Of a DNA stretch of 64,000 nucleotides, positions 1 through 11,249 are shown piece by piece (position 1 is the stretch's first letter; every line of letters starts with the position of its first letter). The position numbers and the translations under genes are program-made. This DNA comes from Lenisia limosa. Taxonomy: Eukaryota > Breviatea. The notes beneath the pieces are model-generated. The model did no database searches, was not told the DNA's origin, and saw only the letters and a list, made by a program, of their open reading frames with translations. The DNA is taken from contig LPNZ01007402.1 in assembly GCA_001655205.1 (NCBI GenBank), positions 1 to 64,000 of the forward strand, given 5' to 3'.

Positions 1-297
1 AAAAAAAAGAAAAAAAAAAAAAGCAATGAACAACCACAGAAGACTATATTCTTCGTAATAGTATATAAATCATCCGCCGTAATAGCAAACAAAGCATGCG
101 CCCCATGAAAGTCGGTATTTATCCAGAATAACCAATTGAATCGAATAACTTCACCTAGTAGCCCCAGAAACATCGCAGAACAATGACATCACTGGGTCCA
201 CAATCCTCAAGAAAAGGGAAAAGATTGGACTATCGAATATTCCAGAACATTCCCGAGACTTCCTATTTGTTGTGCATAACCAAAATCTCTGCCGCTC

Positions 298-903
298 TCA
301 ACCCACAGGGAGTCCCATACGGGCAAGAGAAGTGTTCATGCGAGCCATGTTTCTGTCGGGACGGAAAAGACGGGCGTGGCCTTCGGGATCAATGTAAGCC
401 TTGAGACCTTCGAAGCACTGAAAGTGGTCAATGAAGCTGAACATCGCCAGTGGCTCCTGTGGCAAATCTTTACATAAAATACCCACCTCAAGACCGTAGT
501 GGAGGCACATGGAGGCGGGGTTGAGAGACAAGTTTTGGAACGGCTTGATTTCAGGAGCAGTCCAGCCGTTCTCCTTAGTCCAATCGACCTCTTTGAGAAG
601 TAAGAGAGAGATTGACCCGCATAAAATCCAGAGACGAAGAAATCGGGGAATCTTCAAAATACAGTGTGAATACGCTTACCAAGCATATGATCAGACATAG
701 TGCGACCAAACATAAGGGTCTCAAGAGGAGGACAATCCTTGGGGGTAGTAGTTTTGTTGATGATCAACTTGGAAGCCTAAAATTGTCAAAACATCTCGTA
801 ATAAGGGGTGCTTTACATCAAGGGACATAGCACGGAGGGTGGTGCTAAGCATTGGCTGGGTGACGCCGCGCAGAGTGCGAGCTAACATTGCTGAAAGTGC
901 CAT
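298..903 (-). CDS. BCAT: Branched-chain amino acid aminotransferase, 5' part (runs off left edge)
   Basis: PLP-dependent transaminase that interconverts Val, Leu or Ile with their 2-oxo acids. The rebuilt exons on the minus strand are 903 to about 817 (starting MALSAMLARTLRG), then an exon with LETLMFGRTMSDHML, then VDWTKENGW..IKPFQNLSLNPAS..LHYGLE, then CFEGLKAY..RLFRPDRNMARMN. Joining LHYGLE to CFEGLKAY removes a GT-AG intron of about 70 nt and reproduces the family pattern LHY..x.FEG.KA exactly. The first ~28 residues are rich in Arg, Ser and Leu and lack acidic residues, which fits a mitochondrial targeting leader. An upstream in-frame Met at 927 adds MILVDLIN; I prefer 903 because the leader then looks canonical. 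The catalytic Lys region and the rest lie beyond position 1, where the sequence begins in a poly-A run. Family identity is secure; mitochondrial location is inferred. Confidence 0.85.
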
Positions 904-1300
904 ATTGATCAAATCAACTAGAATCACTTGCTCTTTTGGAAAAAAAAAATTTTGTGAAAGAGGAAGTCATATAAACCCCCCACAAATTTGCAACCTTTAC
1001 GTGCAACTATCAACCCCCATGTAAAAGTGATATTTCAATTACATTTTCAAACTTTCCAATAAAGCGACAAGTTAGAGTTAGAGAGATAGAGAGATACTGC
1101 AGTGTTATATTTTATTAAAGAAGATAATTTTTTGGCCAGTATTTTGAGATATTTCATATTGTTTCCTTTTGACCGTTCTATTAGCCTTTTGACGCCTTCT
1201 TATCTATCAAGTGATCTTAAAGCTTATATGAAAATCAATCATTCGTAAGGTGAGAGATTAAGCCTCCTCTTTTAGCAACTGTCTTCTTTCCTGGTTTGAA
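904..1300. other. Intergenic spacer, divergent promoters of BCAT and the 1.3-kb gene
   Basis: No coding signal is visible. On the minus strand about 70 nt upstream of the BCAT start lies GGGGGGTTTATAT (rc of about 970-983), a G-run followed by a TATA-like stretch that recurs upstream of two other genes. The remainder is AT-rich with short GAGATAGAGAGATA repeats. Confidence 0.4.
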
Positions 1301-4300
1301 ATGAATCCTAATCCTCTAACGCCTGTGGGAAACATCTTTGAAATATATTAATTTCCATAAAAGGGTTCTTTCGTTTTCGTTTCATTTGGTTTTAGATTGA
1401 AGAATGCTTCGGTAGCAAAAGCTCAAGGTTGGGGGGCGTCAATAAAACATGTAACTCGGCTTTAGTTATGTGTCTTTTTTTTTCATTGAAAGATAACCCT
1501 TCAGTTTGACAAGCACACCTGTCACAAAAAATCCAGGGTACTATGTTGATCAACCCCAGCACAGCGTAAGCGGTGGAATGCAAGGGCAAAGGCAGTCTTT
1601 TTCTTGCAATGTGTTCCGTTTTACGCTAAGCAACTCCCCAGCCTTGTCACCCTCAGGATGGTTCAGAGTGTCAAGTATTTTATTTAATTTGATTTGTTTA
1701 GGTCTCTGCAGCACCCTCCGGTTTTATCCAATGTTAATCGAAATCCGCAGCTATCCCAACCCATTTCCAATCCTCTTCCATTCCAAGCCCAAATGCCTGT
1801 ACCCCAGCAGGTAATATCCCCTCAGGTACGTGTTGAGTCTTTGTTATTGTATGTGTGTTGCTATTTGACTGGTTATTATTAGCTTGGCGATCTTTCATTT
1901 CATATTATCTTTTACTGTTTTGTATGACGGGTTCTCTTTTGCTATTTTGTATGAATATGCAAGGAAAGTTGTAAAGATAGTACAAAATAAGCATTATAAT
2001 AAGTACTCCACTCCCGGTTCAAATAAGACTGGAATTGATATGTCGATTTATTGATAAATTAAGGTTTTTTGTACCGAAGTTAAACACATTTCTTTCTTTT
2101 CTGATATGCAACTTATCATTATCAAAATTCTGATTTATTATTGATAAAATCTGCCTTGCTCCCTTTAAAACGAACAAGGAATTGACGTAGTATGTAATAT
2201 CCAAATCTATTTTGGTTCTGATTGCACTAATTATTACCCGACTCACATCCAAGGGACCGAACAACATTCCGGTCGTGCCACCACGGATTGCATTACACCC
2301 CCGACCGAGACCTCCATCGTCAATTGTCATCTCTTCTGCTGCTCCTCAGAAGCAGTTGAACAACCCTTTACCTGCAACGTCTGTGGTATCGGTGAAACAT
2401 TCTTCCGCCCCGGTTTCACGGGTACAGCCATCAGCACCTCAATCCTCACTTTCCGGATTCCTGTCCCAGGAAAGCCAATTCAAACAGTCTGCCACCCCAA
2501 GTATTTACCGCCCCGTACATTCCATGCACACTGCTATACCCGCTGCCACCCCCATCCCCCAAGTGGCAGGACCGCAATTCCACGCTATTACCTCCAATGG
2601 AGTCAATCGAGTGGGACCTTCAGGCTTGTCGCATATGTCTGCAATAGACCCCCCGAAAGCTGTTGAGATCCGACAGGACTCCCATGTTCAGATTAAATCC
2701 GAGCCGTCACGCTCAGTCCGACACACTCTCAGCCAGCGACCGCCGCCGCTGAAAGCCGCGCCATCTATTGCGCTCTCGCAAACCCCGTTATCGACGTTGT
2801 CGTCACCACCTATACCGTCAGGGCCTCTTTCCACCCCTTCGCGGCCGGAACCTTCAGTCACGCCCACTTCGGATGACAGCATCGTTTCAACTGTTTCGTT
2901 TGCGGGGGGGGGGGNNNNNNNNNNNNNNNNNNNNNNNNNNNNNNNNNNNNNNNNNNNNNNNNNNNNNNNNNNNNNNNNNNNNNNNNNNNNNNNNNNNNNN
3001 NNNNNNNNNNNNNNNNNNNNNNNNNAAGCATACAGCGTCAAAAGTAAAACAGGCGAACGTTCGTCTTGGCAGTTTACTTTTTAGTAGTACTGCTGAACCG
3101 GTTAAGACTGAGCGATATCCAAAACTTGGGCATACTTCGGCCATCCCCCCACTTTCTTCTTTAGGTATGTGCTGTGGACAGAATTATGTTCTCTTGTATG
3201 TATTTCTTGAAAGAAATTATACCTGGAAATATCAACTGTTGGTGAGATCTTATTGAAACAGAAGTGAATATTTTTATGCTCCGCATTTTAACCTTTAAGA
3301 CAATTAACAGTTTAGCTCCATCGCAGCCCCGTTTGCCCTTAAAAAGACAATCACAACTTCGAAAAAATGTAAGCTTTTTCTTCTGTTTCACTTTTAAAAC
3401 AATTGTCCAAAAATTCATTGTTTAGATTGGTGGAATACCTCTCCTCAGAAACAGCCAACAGTCCAATCAAACTCCCACGATGTCAAACTTCCGAGTGCAA
3501 GCCACTGCAAAAGAGCCTATCGTGGGTGTCGCCGTGCTATTACCATATAATACAGTGTTGTATGTACTATATATAGTTAGTATTACTATAGTATAGATTC
3601 CCAACGGTTCCAAAAAGATCCGAAAAATATCTACGGGATATGTCTTGACCGATAATCCTTGGGAAATCATATAGCAAATCGGTCAGGACTTTGCCCTGTC
3701 ACTGTATATATTTATATATAGCCATGGTAGATGTATGAGATAGTAATATTACTATATGATATTATATTATATTGAGGATTTACCAGGTAATTCGGTCCTT
3801 TGGTACCCTAGAGAAGCTCTTGTTAGATATGATATTATTATTTCATTACAAAGATTCGGTTTTTATTCCGCAGAAGCAGCCAAACAAGAGCCCCGTGAGC
3901 ATGATTGCCGAATGGTCCTTTCTTAACAAGGATCATCGCCCTCAGTTTAGTCCGGAGGCTATCATCTCCGACAAAGCGAAGTACATCAAAAAGGCCCAGG
4001 ACCTTGCCAGAGATCACACCAAAAGCATCATTCAGCAGCATTCGCTAAGCAATTCTGTTGTGGGTGATGATGTTGAATTTCTAAATCTCTCATTCCTCTA
4101 TATTGTTTCACATCTTTAGGTTTCTCAGGAGTATTCTAAGGTGCATGAAGATGGCTGCATCGACCAAATGTTCAAGGAATGTGCTGATGTTAAAACGTGA
4201 GCTCGAGGAATAATCATCCATATCAAAAAAAAAAAAGTATTTGGGCTTCTTTGGTCTGAAAAGACCATGAAAATGTCGATATTTACAATTCACATGTTTC

Positions 4301-7300
4301 GTTGTATTTTAGAATCATTCAAGGCTATCATATCGACATAATATCTTCCCCATATGCCATGCTCATAGTTTAGGGACCAAATCCACCCTGAATTAGTTCA
4401 AAAAGTGTATGACATGGTCTTCGAGGATGCCATTGGCAAAAATATCATTTTCAAGCAGGTGTCAACAATACTGGTAAGAAGGGCCTTATGTTCGGTAAAT
4501 GATTAGGGATGACCTCCTTTTCTTGAATATTAGCATTTCAAATCACATCTTAGGCGAACCCTCCTGACCCAGACCCCAACTGGCTGAAGTCGTGGAAGAA
4601 CGGGGCCACGCGCGTACCTTGGCAGTTTTGGGAGGTGCGTATTGCTTCAGATCTCGAGCCTTTATCAAAATTATAAGAATTATGTATAGTATGTAGAAAT
4701 GAAAAATAAAGCAACTAGAATCAGGCTGAGACTGTTGGCACCATCACATTTTTAAGAGATATTATATTACAAATTCACCTTATAACAATTTTCTGTGTGG
4801 CTCCCCTTTTGTCCCTTTTAAACATGAATCTCACAGTTGTAACCCCCTCACTAGCTCACCCCTTCCCTCTATTAACAACTGGCAGATTGCCGTTTTGCGT
4901 CGACTTGTTTTGCGATACGGCAGCGACTACAGCCAATATATGATGTATCTACACAACAAAAGTGCCAATGCTTGTCGTCGGTTCATTAAGGACGAGGGCG
5001 GTGCCAAGGAGCTCTGCAAGTCTGAGGGCCGGCTTTGAAAGCATGTTTTCTGCAATACTATGACAGATCCTTTGAGAACTGTTCACATTGTACTCATATA
5101 TGTAGACCTTTGTATTTTGCCCACCATCGCCTCCATAGAAATAATTTGGTGGATGAGGTGTCAGTCAAAGCAACATCGCAAGATCTTGAGGAGGTGGGTT
5201 CGATTCCAGCTTCTGCTTACTTTTCTTATTTTTTTTAAGAGTGTTTAATCTCTTTAGCTCAATAATGGAACATTTTCTTTGGCTGTTCTTCCCGAAGATC
5301 CCGTATTCGAGTCTTTGAAGGAGCTTGATGAAGGTAGGTAGTGCTCATTTCAATTTTTCTTTTCTTTTGTAAGTTTAACAACAGGTTTATTCGTCTAATT
5401 GTCATAAAGCTGATATTTTTATGTTCCTTGGTTTTCACTTTCTCACAAAGCTCAGCGTAGTTTTGTATCTTTTCCCCCTCACATCAACTGTTTGAGTGGT
5501 AATAATAGATGGTACTTTTATCGTATCCTGGGGTTTATAGCTTTAATTATTTGACAATAGAGTCGAGATCTGGGCTTCTTTTTTTTTTGAAGCTTCCGCC
5601 TTCTCCTTTCTTTGTTTCTGTTATTTCGGAGTTTGGCCCGTTTCTGTAGAATGTAGATTTTCATCAGAATTGTTGACAAAACAATTACAGTGTTATTTTT
5701 TGTTTCATAAATTCCCCCTCCCTGCCAATGTAGGTTTTTTTTTTTTTGCTAGACTTGTAATTTACCCATNNNNNNNNNNNNNNNNNNNNNNNNNNNNNNN
5801 NNNNNNNNNNNNNNNNNNNNNNNNNNNNNNNNNNNNNNNNNNNNNNNNNNNNNNNNNNNNNNNNNNNNNNNNNNNNNATTGTCATGATAGTTAGCAGTGC
5901 AGTTCTCATTATGCGGTGATCTATGCTGTTTTTCCCATACATTTTCCTATACATTTCACCATACATTGCATTCGGTGTCACCCTTCAGCAGACGAAGCCA
6001 AAGGTAATTAAGCAAATCATTGAGCCACTTGCTGAGATTCGAAGTACTTCCGATATCCTTGACGCAGATATGAACTACTGGTACAATCCTGATTCCTTTG
6101 GTTTGTGGGTTTTGGCACATTTAACCCTTTATTCAGTATCCATAATTTATGTACAATATCCATTTGGTTCCGCCATACATTGTGATGAGAAATTGCAGTC
6201 AACATTTGTCAATTGCTACTTAGGAAGATTGTTATGTTAATATAGATACTAACATTACATATCAAAAAATGTACGAGGATTCGACCTACTTTCCAATTAT
6301 CCATATGAGGGATAGGGGAAACATTCCGCATAGCTGTGTAATCGTCAAAAATAATGTGATGACAACTAAGCCGAATTTGGACCAATGTTATACTTATATA
6401 TTAATAGGATGCTTACATTGCATGAGGTCTTTGCGTAACTCACATCTTCAGCTGACTCCCCATTCCCCCAAATTTCGGAATCTGAGCCTCTCTCCACCTT
6501 GTTTGGGGGTTATATTCTTCGCTTCTAAATAATTGCGGTTTATCTTTGTTGCTTCCTTCTCAGTTATCATTGCTTCCCTCCTATTATGATGCTTGTCATA
6601 CTTATTGACAGGTACGATGACGAGGCAGCAGAGATTGTGTCCAAAGTCCTAGACGCCAACAAGTCACACCAATTTGTTGGAGTCATTACGGACTCTATTG
6701 ATGAGGGAGATGAAACGCTCTGTGTTGATGAGGTCTGGGAGCATACCACTTGCAATTGCGTTTTCGAAAGTTTAAAGCACAAAATCCCCACCTCCAAATC
6801 TCTCTCAGAGTTGATTTGGGTTTTTTTTGTTTCATAGATTTTCCAATTTTACTCCCCCCCCCNNNNNNNNNNNNNNNNNNNNNNNNNNNNNNNNNNNNNN
6901 NNNNNNNNNNNNNNNNNNNNNNNNNNNNNNNNNNNNNNNNNNNNNNGGACCAGTGCAATGTAAGTGGATACGGAGTTCATATTTCATTTTGTTTGAACCA
7001 ATTTACCCCCTTCCCTTCCCTGAGAATCTGGAGCTTTTTTTTAGTTTGTTTCATTTGTTTTGGTATTCGTTTGATTTGGCATTTGATAATTAATTGTGTG
7101 TTTGTGTATCTTTGTTTACCCCTCTCCCCGAAAGTGGGTTGCTTTGTGCTTCTTCTTCTTCCTATTCGCAAATTATAGTATTTTAACTGTCATGTGTTTG
7201 AACACAAATTTCCAATTTTACTATCGAAATTTCCTTCGTTTTACTCCCCCCCNNNNNNNNNNNNNNNNNNNNNNNNNNNNNNNNNNNNNNNNNNNNNNNN

Positions 7301-7662
7301 NNNNNNNNNNNNNNNNNNNNNNNNNNNNNNNNNNNNNNNNNNNNNNNNNNNNNNNNNNNNNNNNNNNNNNNNNNNGGAACCCCGTTTGGTCGGTGGATTG
7401 GTTGTGGAATAAAGATTGAGTATTTTGGATTGTGATGAGCAGAGGATCTCTATTCTGACTTATGAGCAAGCAGGTGTTATTTGGCTGCTCTTGTTCCTTC
7501 TATTTATTTTTTTTATATAGAGTAGATGTGTGTTGACATTTCAGGTACACTGTTTCGCCCCAAGGTTTCAAAACGAAATTGGGGCGAAAACCCTTCCCAG
7601 GTCTTGATATTAAGAAGAAGAGGATAAAGAAAGAGCCTATCAGGAAGAAGCGTGAGTTGTAA
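1301..7662 (+). CDS. Putative nuclear protein, Pro/Gln-rich N-terminus with Myb/SANT-like segment
   Basis: I do not recognise a named family. The likely start is MNPNPLTP at 1301, followed by Pro/Gln/Ser-rich exons (about 1505-1830 and 2240-2905), interrupted by a gap at 2915-3025 after a G run. A conserved-looking middle part follows: an exon around 3870-4065 (PVSMIAEWSFLNKDHRPQFS), exons at 4380-4475 and 4555-4635, then 4885-5035 with QFWEIAVLRRLVLRYGSDY and KSANACRRFIKD. The W-x-L-x-L-x-YG-x-KS-x-C-R-F spacing resembles a divergent Myb/SANT helix-turn-helix. Later exons are near 5260-5335, 5990-6105, 6610-6775 and 7545-7662. The C-terminus is very basic (KKKRIKKEPIRKKREL then stop), a probable nuclear localisation signal. 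Three more gaps fall in introns. The product may be a chromatin or transcription component, but this is inference. Confidence 0.5.
2915..3025. other. Assembly gap after poly-G
   Basis: Run of N following a G9 tract at the end of a Ser/Pro-rich exon. The exon boundary and any intron are lost here. Confidence 0.95.
3634..3710. mobile_element. Family B inverted-repeat element, copy 1
   Basis: Contains TGTCTTGACCGAT and, inverted, AAATCGGTCAGGAC followed by CTGTCACTGTAT. It shares sequence with 32453-32535, but its left end is degraded. It lies in an intron of the 1.3-7.7 kb gene. It looks like a short non-autonomous DNA element. Confidence 0.55.
5770..5877. other. Assembly gap
   Basis: Run of N inside an intron of the 1.3-7.7 kb gene, with a T12 run about 30 nt upstream. 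Confidence 0.95.
6863..6946. other. Assembly gap after poly-C
   Basis: Run of N preceded by ATTTTACTCCCCCCCC, the same kind of edge as the gap at 7253. Confidence 0.95.
7253..7375. other. Assembly gap after poly-C
   Basis: Run of N preceded by TTTTACTCCCCCCC. The 30 nt before it match, inverted, a stretch at about 43731-43758. Confidence 0.95.
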
Positions 7663-8142
7663 TATCTATTTTGTACTTTTATCTATGTCGAGTTGAGATC
7701 TCTATTTCTATGTTTCTGTGTATAATAAATGTTTCAGATGATGAATTTTATATCTGGAGGAAAATGTCCAAAAGAAATTGCAATAAATGTAACATCAGTG
7801 TAACATGCGAATTCGTAACCAACCAAACACTCCACACAGCTAATTAGCATGAGACACCAATCACAAACTTGGTCAAACATAACACAAAATCACGAAACAT
7901 AATTCATAAAAAATCACGAAACATAATATACTATCATAAAAAATCACAAAAATGAAATATCATGACATTCAAAAAAACAAAGTGAAAACTGAAATATCAT
8001 GGCCTGAAAAAAGAAACAAAGTGAAAACTGCAATATCATCACCTGCAAAAAACCAAAAAAATTACAAAAAAAATTACAAAAAAAATTACAAAAAAAATTA
8101 CAAAAAAAATTACAAAAAAAATACAAAAAAATACAAAAAAAT
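7663..8142. repeat. Low-complexity spacer with 12-bp minisatellite
   Basis: Between the 7.7-kb stop and tRNA-Phe. About 7900-8050 holds imperfect tandem units (ACAAAGTGAAAACTG, ATATCAT). About 8055-8142 is an array of six or more ATTACAAAAAAA units. Read in the direction of the tRNA this array is a series of T6-T8 runs directly after the tRNA 3' end, so it can act as a stack of RNA polymerase III terminators. No gene seen. Confidence 0.75.
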
Positions 8143-8215
8143 TGCCGACTCCCGGGATCGATCCGGGGACCTTACGATCTTCAGTCGTACGCTCTCCCAA
8201 TTGAGCTAAGTCGGC
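8143..8215 (-). tRNA. trnF(GAA): tRNA-Phe (GAA)
   Basis: The reverse complement folds as a 73-nt cloverleaf. The acceptor stem GCCGACT pairs with AGTCGGC. The D-arm has the A-box form TAGCTCAATTGGGAGAG. The anticodon loop is CTGAAGA with GAA at the centre. The T-arm is CCCGG ATCGATC CCGGG, a perfect stem. The discriminator is A, there is no encoded CCA and no intron. Several T-runs follow immediately at the 3' side. Confidence 0.95.
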
Positions 8216-8559
8216 TAGTACATTTTCGAAAGGATCAAAATGATTACCGATGATGGCCTTTTCTTACATTAATTACATTAGTTACATGAGTCACATACAC
8301 GGGGGGTTTATATATCGGACTATTTAAGAAAATTGTGATTTTGTTTCATCCCTTCACAGTCTTAAGTACTGGGTAGTATACGTAAAGAGAACAAAAATAC
8401 GTTTTGAAAGCTGCACATTTCTTTAAAATATACTCACTATGTGATAATAGCATTCTTTGTTGGTCTGTGTTGCCCTCTTCAAGCCGCTCCCCCTGTAACG
8501 GAGTGGCGTTATATAACAACTAAAGCTACTGAATAGGAGAACTTCTCCACCGCCTTAGA
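8216..8559. other. Spacer upstream of the TLC gene
   Basis: No gene seen. GGGGGGTTTATATAT at 8301 resembles the promoter-proximal motif upstream of BCAT and Rab8. This spacer also holds the upstream flank of the tRNA gene. Confidence 0.35.
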
Positions 8560-10769
8560 ATGTATCACTTTTACACTCGTGAAGAGTTGTCAGATATCTC
8601 CATCTTCCAATGGCTGTCCCCCATCGGAAATCTCTCGCCAACGCATATGGCTTTGATTATTACTTCATTTATGATGTTTTCTCTGGTGTTCTTGATAGGC
8701 CAAGTGTTTTCACCTCTGCTATTTCCGTCTTTCCGCAAGCTTTCGAGAACCGACCGTGTTGACTGGTGTACAAGGTATTCTGGATTTCCATTTCGGATAA
8801 ATTATGGAGGCTAAAGAAGTGTGATGGTGGTGTAATTAGAGAATTCCCTCTTTTGCTACTTGGACATATCCCTTATTTTTTCACCTTTTTCATAACCTTT
8901 TGTACCTTCGGAAGAGTAACTATTTTGGCGGGCAACATCAGATTTGTACCCAGGAGCTTTAATGAGTTTTTGCAGTGGTATATTGCTTTAATAGTTTCAA
9001 AATTTTACAATAAGACAATGGGGGAAGGCACTTGTTTTTGCGTTTCAGTTCCGGTCATTCCGAACTCTCCACCCGCAACCTTCCGCTTTTCCTTCCGCTT
9101 ATCCGTTTTAGATACACGTCATCGCTTCATTGTATCGGCGCTGTGGGGGCGGCCATCTACATCATTCTCACCCAGCCTAATTTCGGAAACGATCCTCTTT
9201 TTGATACTGATGTTCGGGCAGAGGCTCTGCTTTGCTTCTCTATCGGGTAGGTGGGGACGACTCTTCCTGAATGGTCATCTAAGCATAGGCTTTTGAGGCA
9301 GTTTGTTTAGTCACCTTCCATACATTTTTTCGGCTATTAAAAATGCACAACTCTCGCACAACCTTTTTTCAACATTTTTCTCTCTGGCATTTTCCTTTAG
9401 AAGAGGTGATATGAAACAAAACTTTTCACCTTAAACTTTGTGCTGGTTTATTTGGAGAGGTTTTTTGTCTGGTTTTTGGTGTTGAGGCTATACGAAGATT
9501 TCCTCCCAACTCTGGATCATTACTGCACCAAATCCCCTTATCTTAATTCTTATGTCAATGATGATGTTGATGCTAAAGAAAGAGACTGTTGTCTTTTAAA
9601 AAACTCATCAAAGCTATTCAAGAACAATAACCATATCATACATACAACTTATATGTACATGTATATATACTATGATCTATCATTTTTGATATCCAGTAAT
9701 AAATTTTGATTAATGGAAGAGAACTGGAGAAGAGAAAGTGTTTTGAAATAAGCTTTCCAGAGACTTTGCTTATCGCAAGCCTTCGGAAGCAGAAAGTTTA
9801 CTTCCGAATTTAGTTGACAAGAAAAAGTTTCTTTTCGCATTCCCTTGATTATATTATATCCATCAATTCGGGTGTTCCTATCCATCACGCTTTAGATACT
9901 TTGCAATGGACCTTTGTGTTGTGTTACTGTACCGTCTCCAGCCAATTGTGTTCCTTGTTGCCCACCACTGGATCTCAGCACAAGGCTTCGTCATCATCAC
10001 GGTTGGTTTTGCAGAACAAATACATTTTATATTTATATCATACACTATGATATACTATAGACATTTTTCCTCTGTCAACAAGAGAATTTTGAGAATACTA
10101 GTGCACAAAAACATCACATTGTATCTAGGGTTACGGACAAGGCGAGTATTTTGGTGTCGTGTTTCTCCTCTCTGAGGCCACTGGTAAGCAAAATATAAGA
10201 ATTCTTAGTTTTTAAATCATTTCCGCCATTCCAACCTATCACCATTCCAGGGCCTTTTTTGAACATGTCCTGGATGCTTGCAAAGTCCGGCTATGAGCTG
10301 TCCCAGTTGAACTTCATTGTTAAGTTCTTCACCACTATTAACTGGTATGTTGTTAGTGATCAACTGTATAATGTTCCATACTCCTTTCACATACCCCTAG
10401 TGCCTACAATATTTGTGCTAAGTTTTTCCTCAATCAATCTCATGACTCTTCAGGTTCATCTTTCGTACCCTTCTGAGCATACCGATGTTGATGATCGGTG
10501 GCAAAATTTGGAGTCTTTCTGCTTCTTCAACCCCCTATATCAAATGTTAGATTCACTCTCTCCATTTTATGTCACTCTAAAAATAACCACCCACCCTAAT
10601 TAATGTTTCTTACTTTTTAGTTCAAATTGGTCTGACCCTTCTCTTCCTTTGTTCCATCAATATACTGTATTTCTACGTGGTCTTCCAAGAGCTAATGGAC
10701 CTCAAACGAAGAAGAGAACTCTCAAGAGCTTCCAAGAAGCATGAGAGGTCGGCAATTAATTGCTTCTAG
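8560..10769 (+). CDS. TLC-domain membrane protein (TLCD4/TMEM56-like)
   Basis: Multi-pass membrane protein of the TRAM/LAG1/CLN8 superfamily, probably in the ER or Golgi. Exon 1 (8560 to about 8775) gives a transmembrane helix and ends SRTDRVDWCTR. It splices precisely to YTSSLHCIGAVGAAIYII at about 9110, ending in FSIG at 9246. Later exons hold AHHWISA (about 9960; the paired His typical of TLC proteins), GPFLNMSWMLAKSGYEL (about 10252), a transmembrane exon at about 10455-10545, and a last exon from 10621 with a helix and the basic tail KRRRELSRASKKHERS. Exons between 9250 and 9900 are uncertain. The order WNSR..IHA..HH..TPF.N matches TLCD4-type proteins rather than ceramide synthases, which carry a longer Lag motif. 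Substrate unknown. Confidence 0.75.
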
Positions 10770-11249
10770 TCTTGGGTGTAATGTTGTTTCTTTCGTTTCT
10801 TAGTTTGTTTCCCCTCTTCTCTCACTTATGGTTATTAGTTGGTTAACTGGTAATGGATATAGTATGTCAATGATAATATCAGTTGGTTCAATAAAAATAA
10901 ATAAGTTACACAAGAAAGGCTAAGCAACATATGGGGGTGGGGGTCCATCCTCAAGAGCGGGTGCACTAAAATGATCAAATGATATCTTGGATAACAAAAG
11001 TGATAGACATAAATGGATAGTATAGAAATAAGAAATAACAAGACAAAAACAATATCTAGTAATATATACATCATAATCATGATATCATGTACTATTACTA
11101 TATCATTGTAAGGCAAACGAATGGGTGAATTAATATTATACTATAATCCAATATTTCTGATGGTGTGGACGGCTTCGGCCAGATAAAACCATATTTTTTT
11201 TATTTCGCATTGCTTTATCATATTGGCATTGCGGAATACCACATACACA
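10770..11249. other. Convergent spacer with family D repeat
   Basis: Lies between the ends of the TLC gene (+) and the arrestin/DysF gene (-). It holds AT-rich sequence and a family D repeat at about 11124-11190. No other gene seen, although the 3' end of the minus-strand gene may extend into it. Confidence 0.5.
11124..11190 (+). mobile_element. Family D repeat, copy 1
   Basis: Shares GGTGTGGACGGCT and CGGCCAGATA, plus the preceding GTGAATTAATATTATA, with the copy near 40240. The tail is AT-rich. No protein is encoded. It is probably a SINE-like or MITE-like unit. Confidence 0.6.

Noticed and set aside
5140-5230. tRNA-like stretch with a perfect B box GGTTCGATTCC (5197-5207)
   Set aside because: The T-stem mispairs, and the acceptor and D stems do not form. 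There is no anticodon arm at the right spacing. Probably chance, or a decayed tRNA-derived sequence in an intron.
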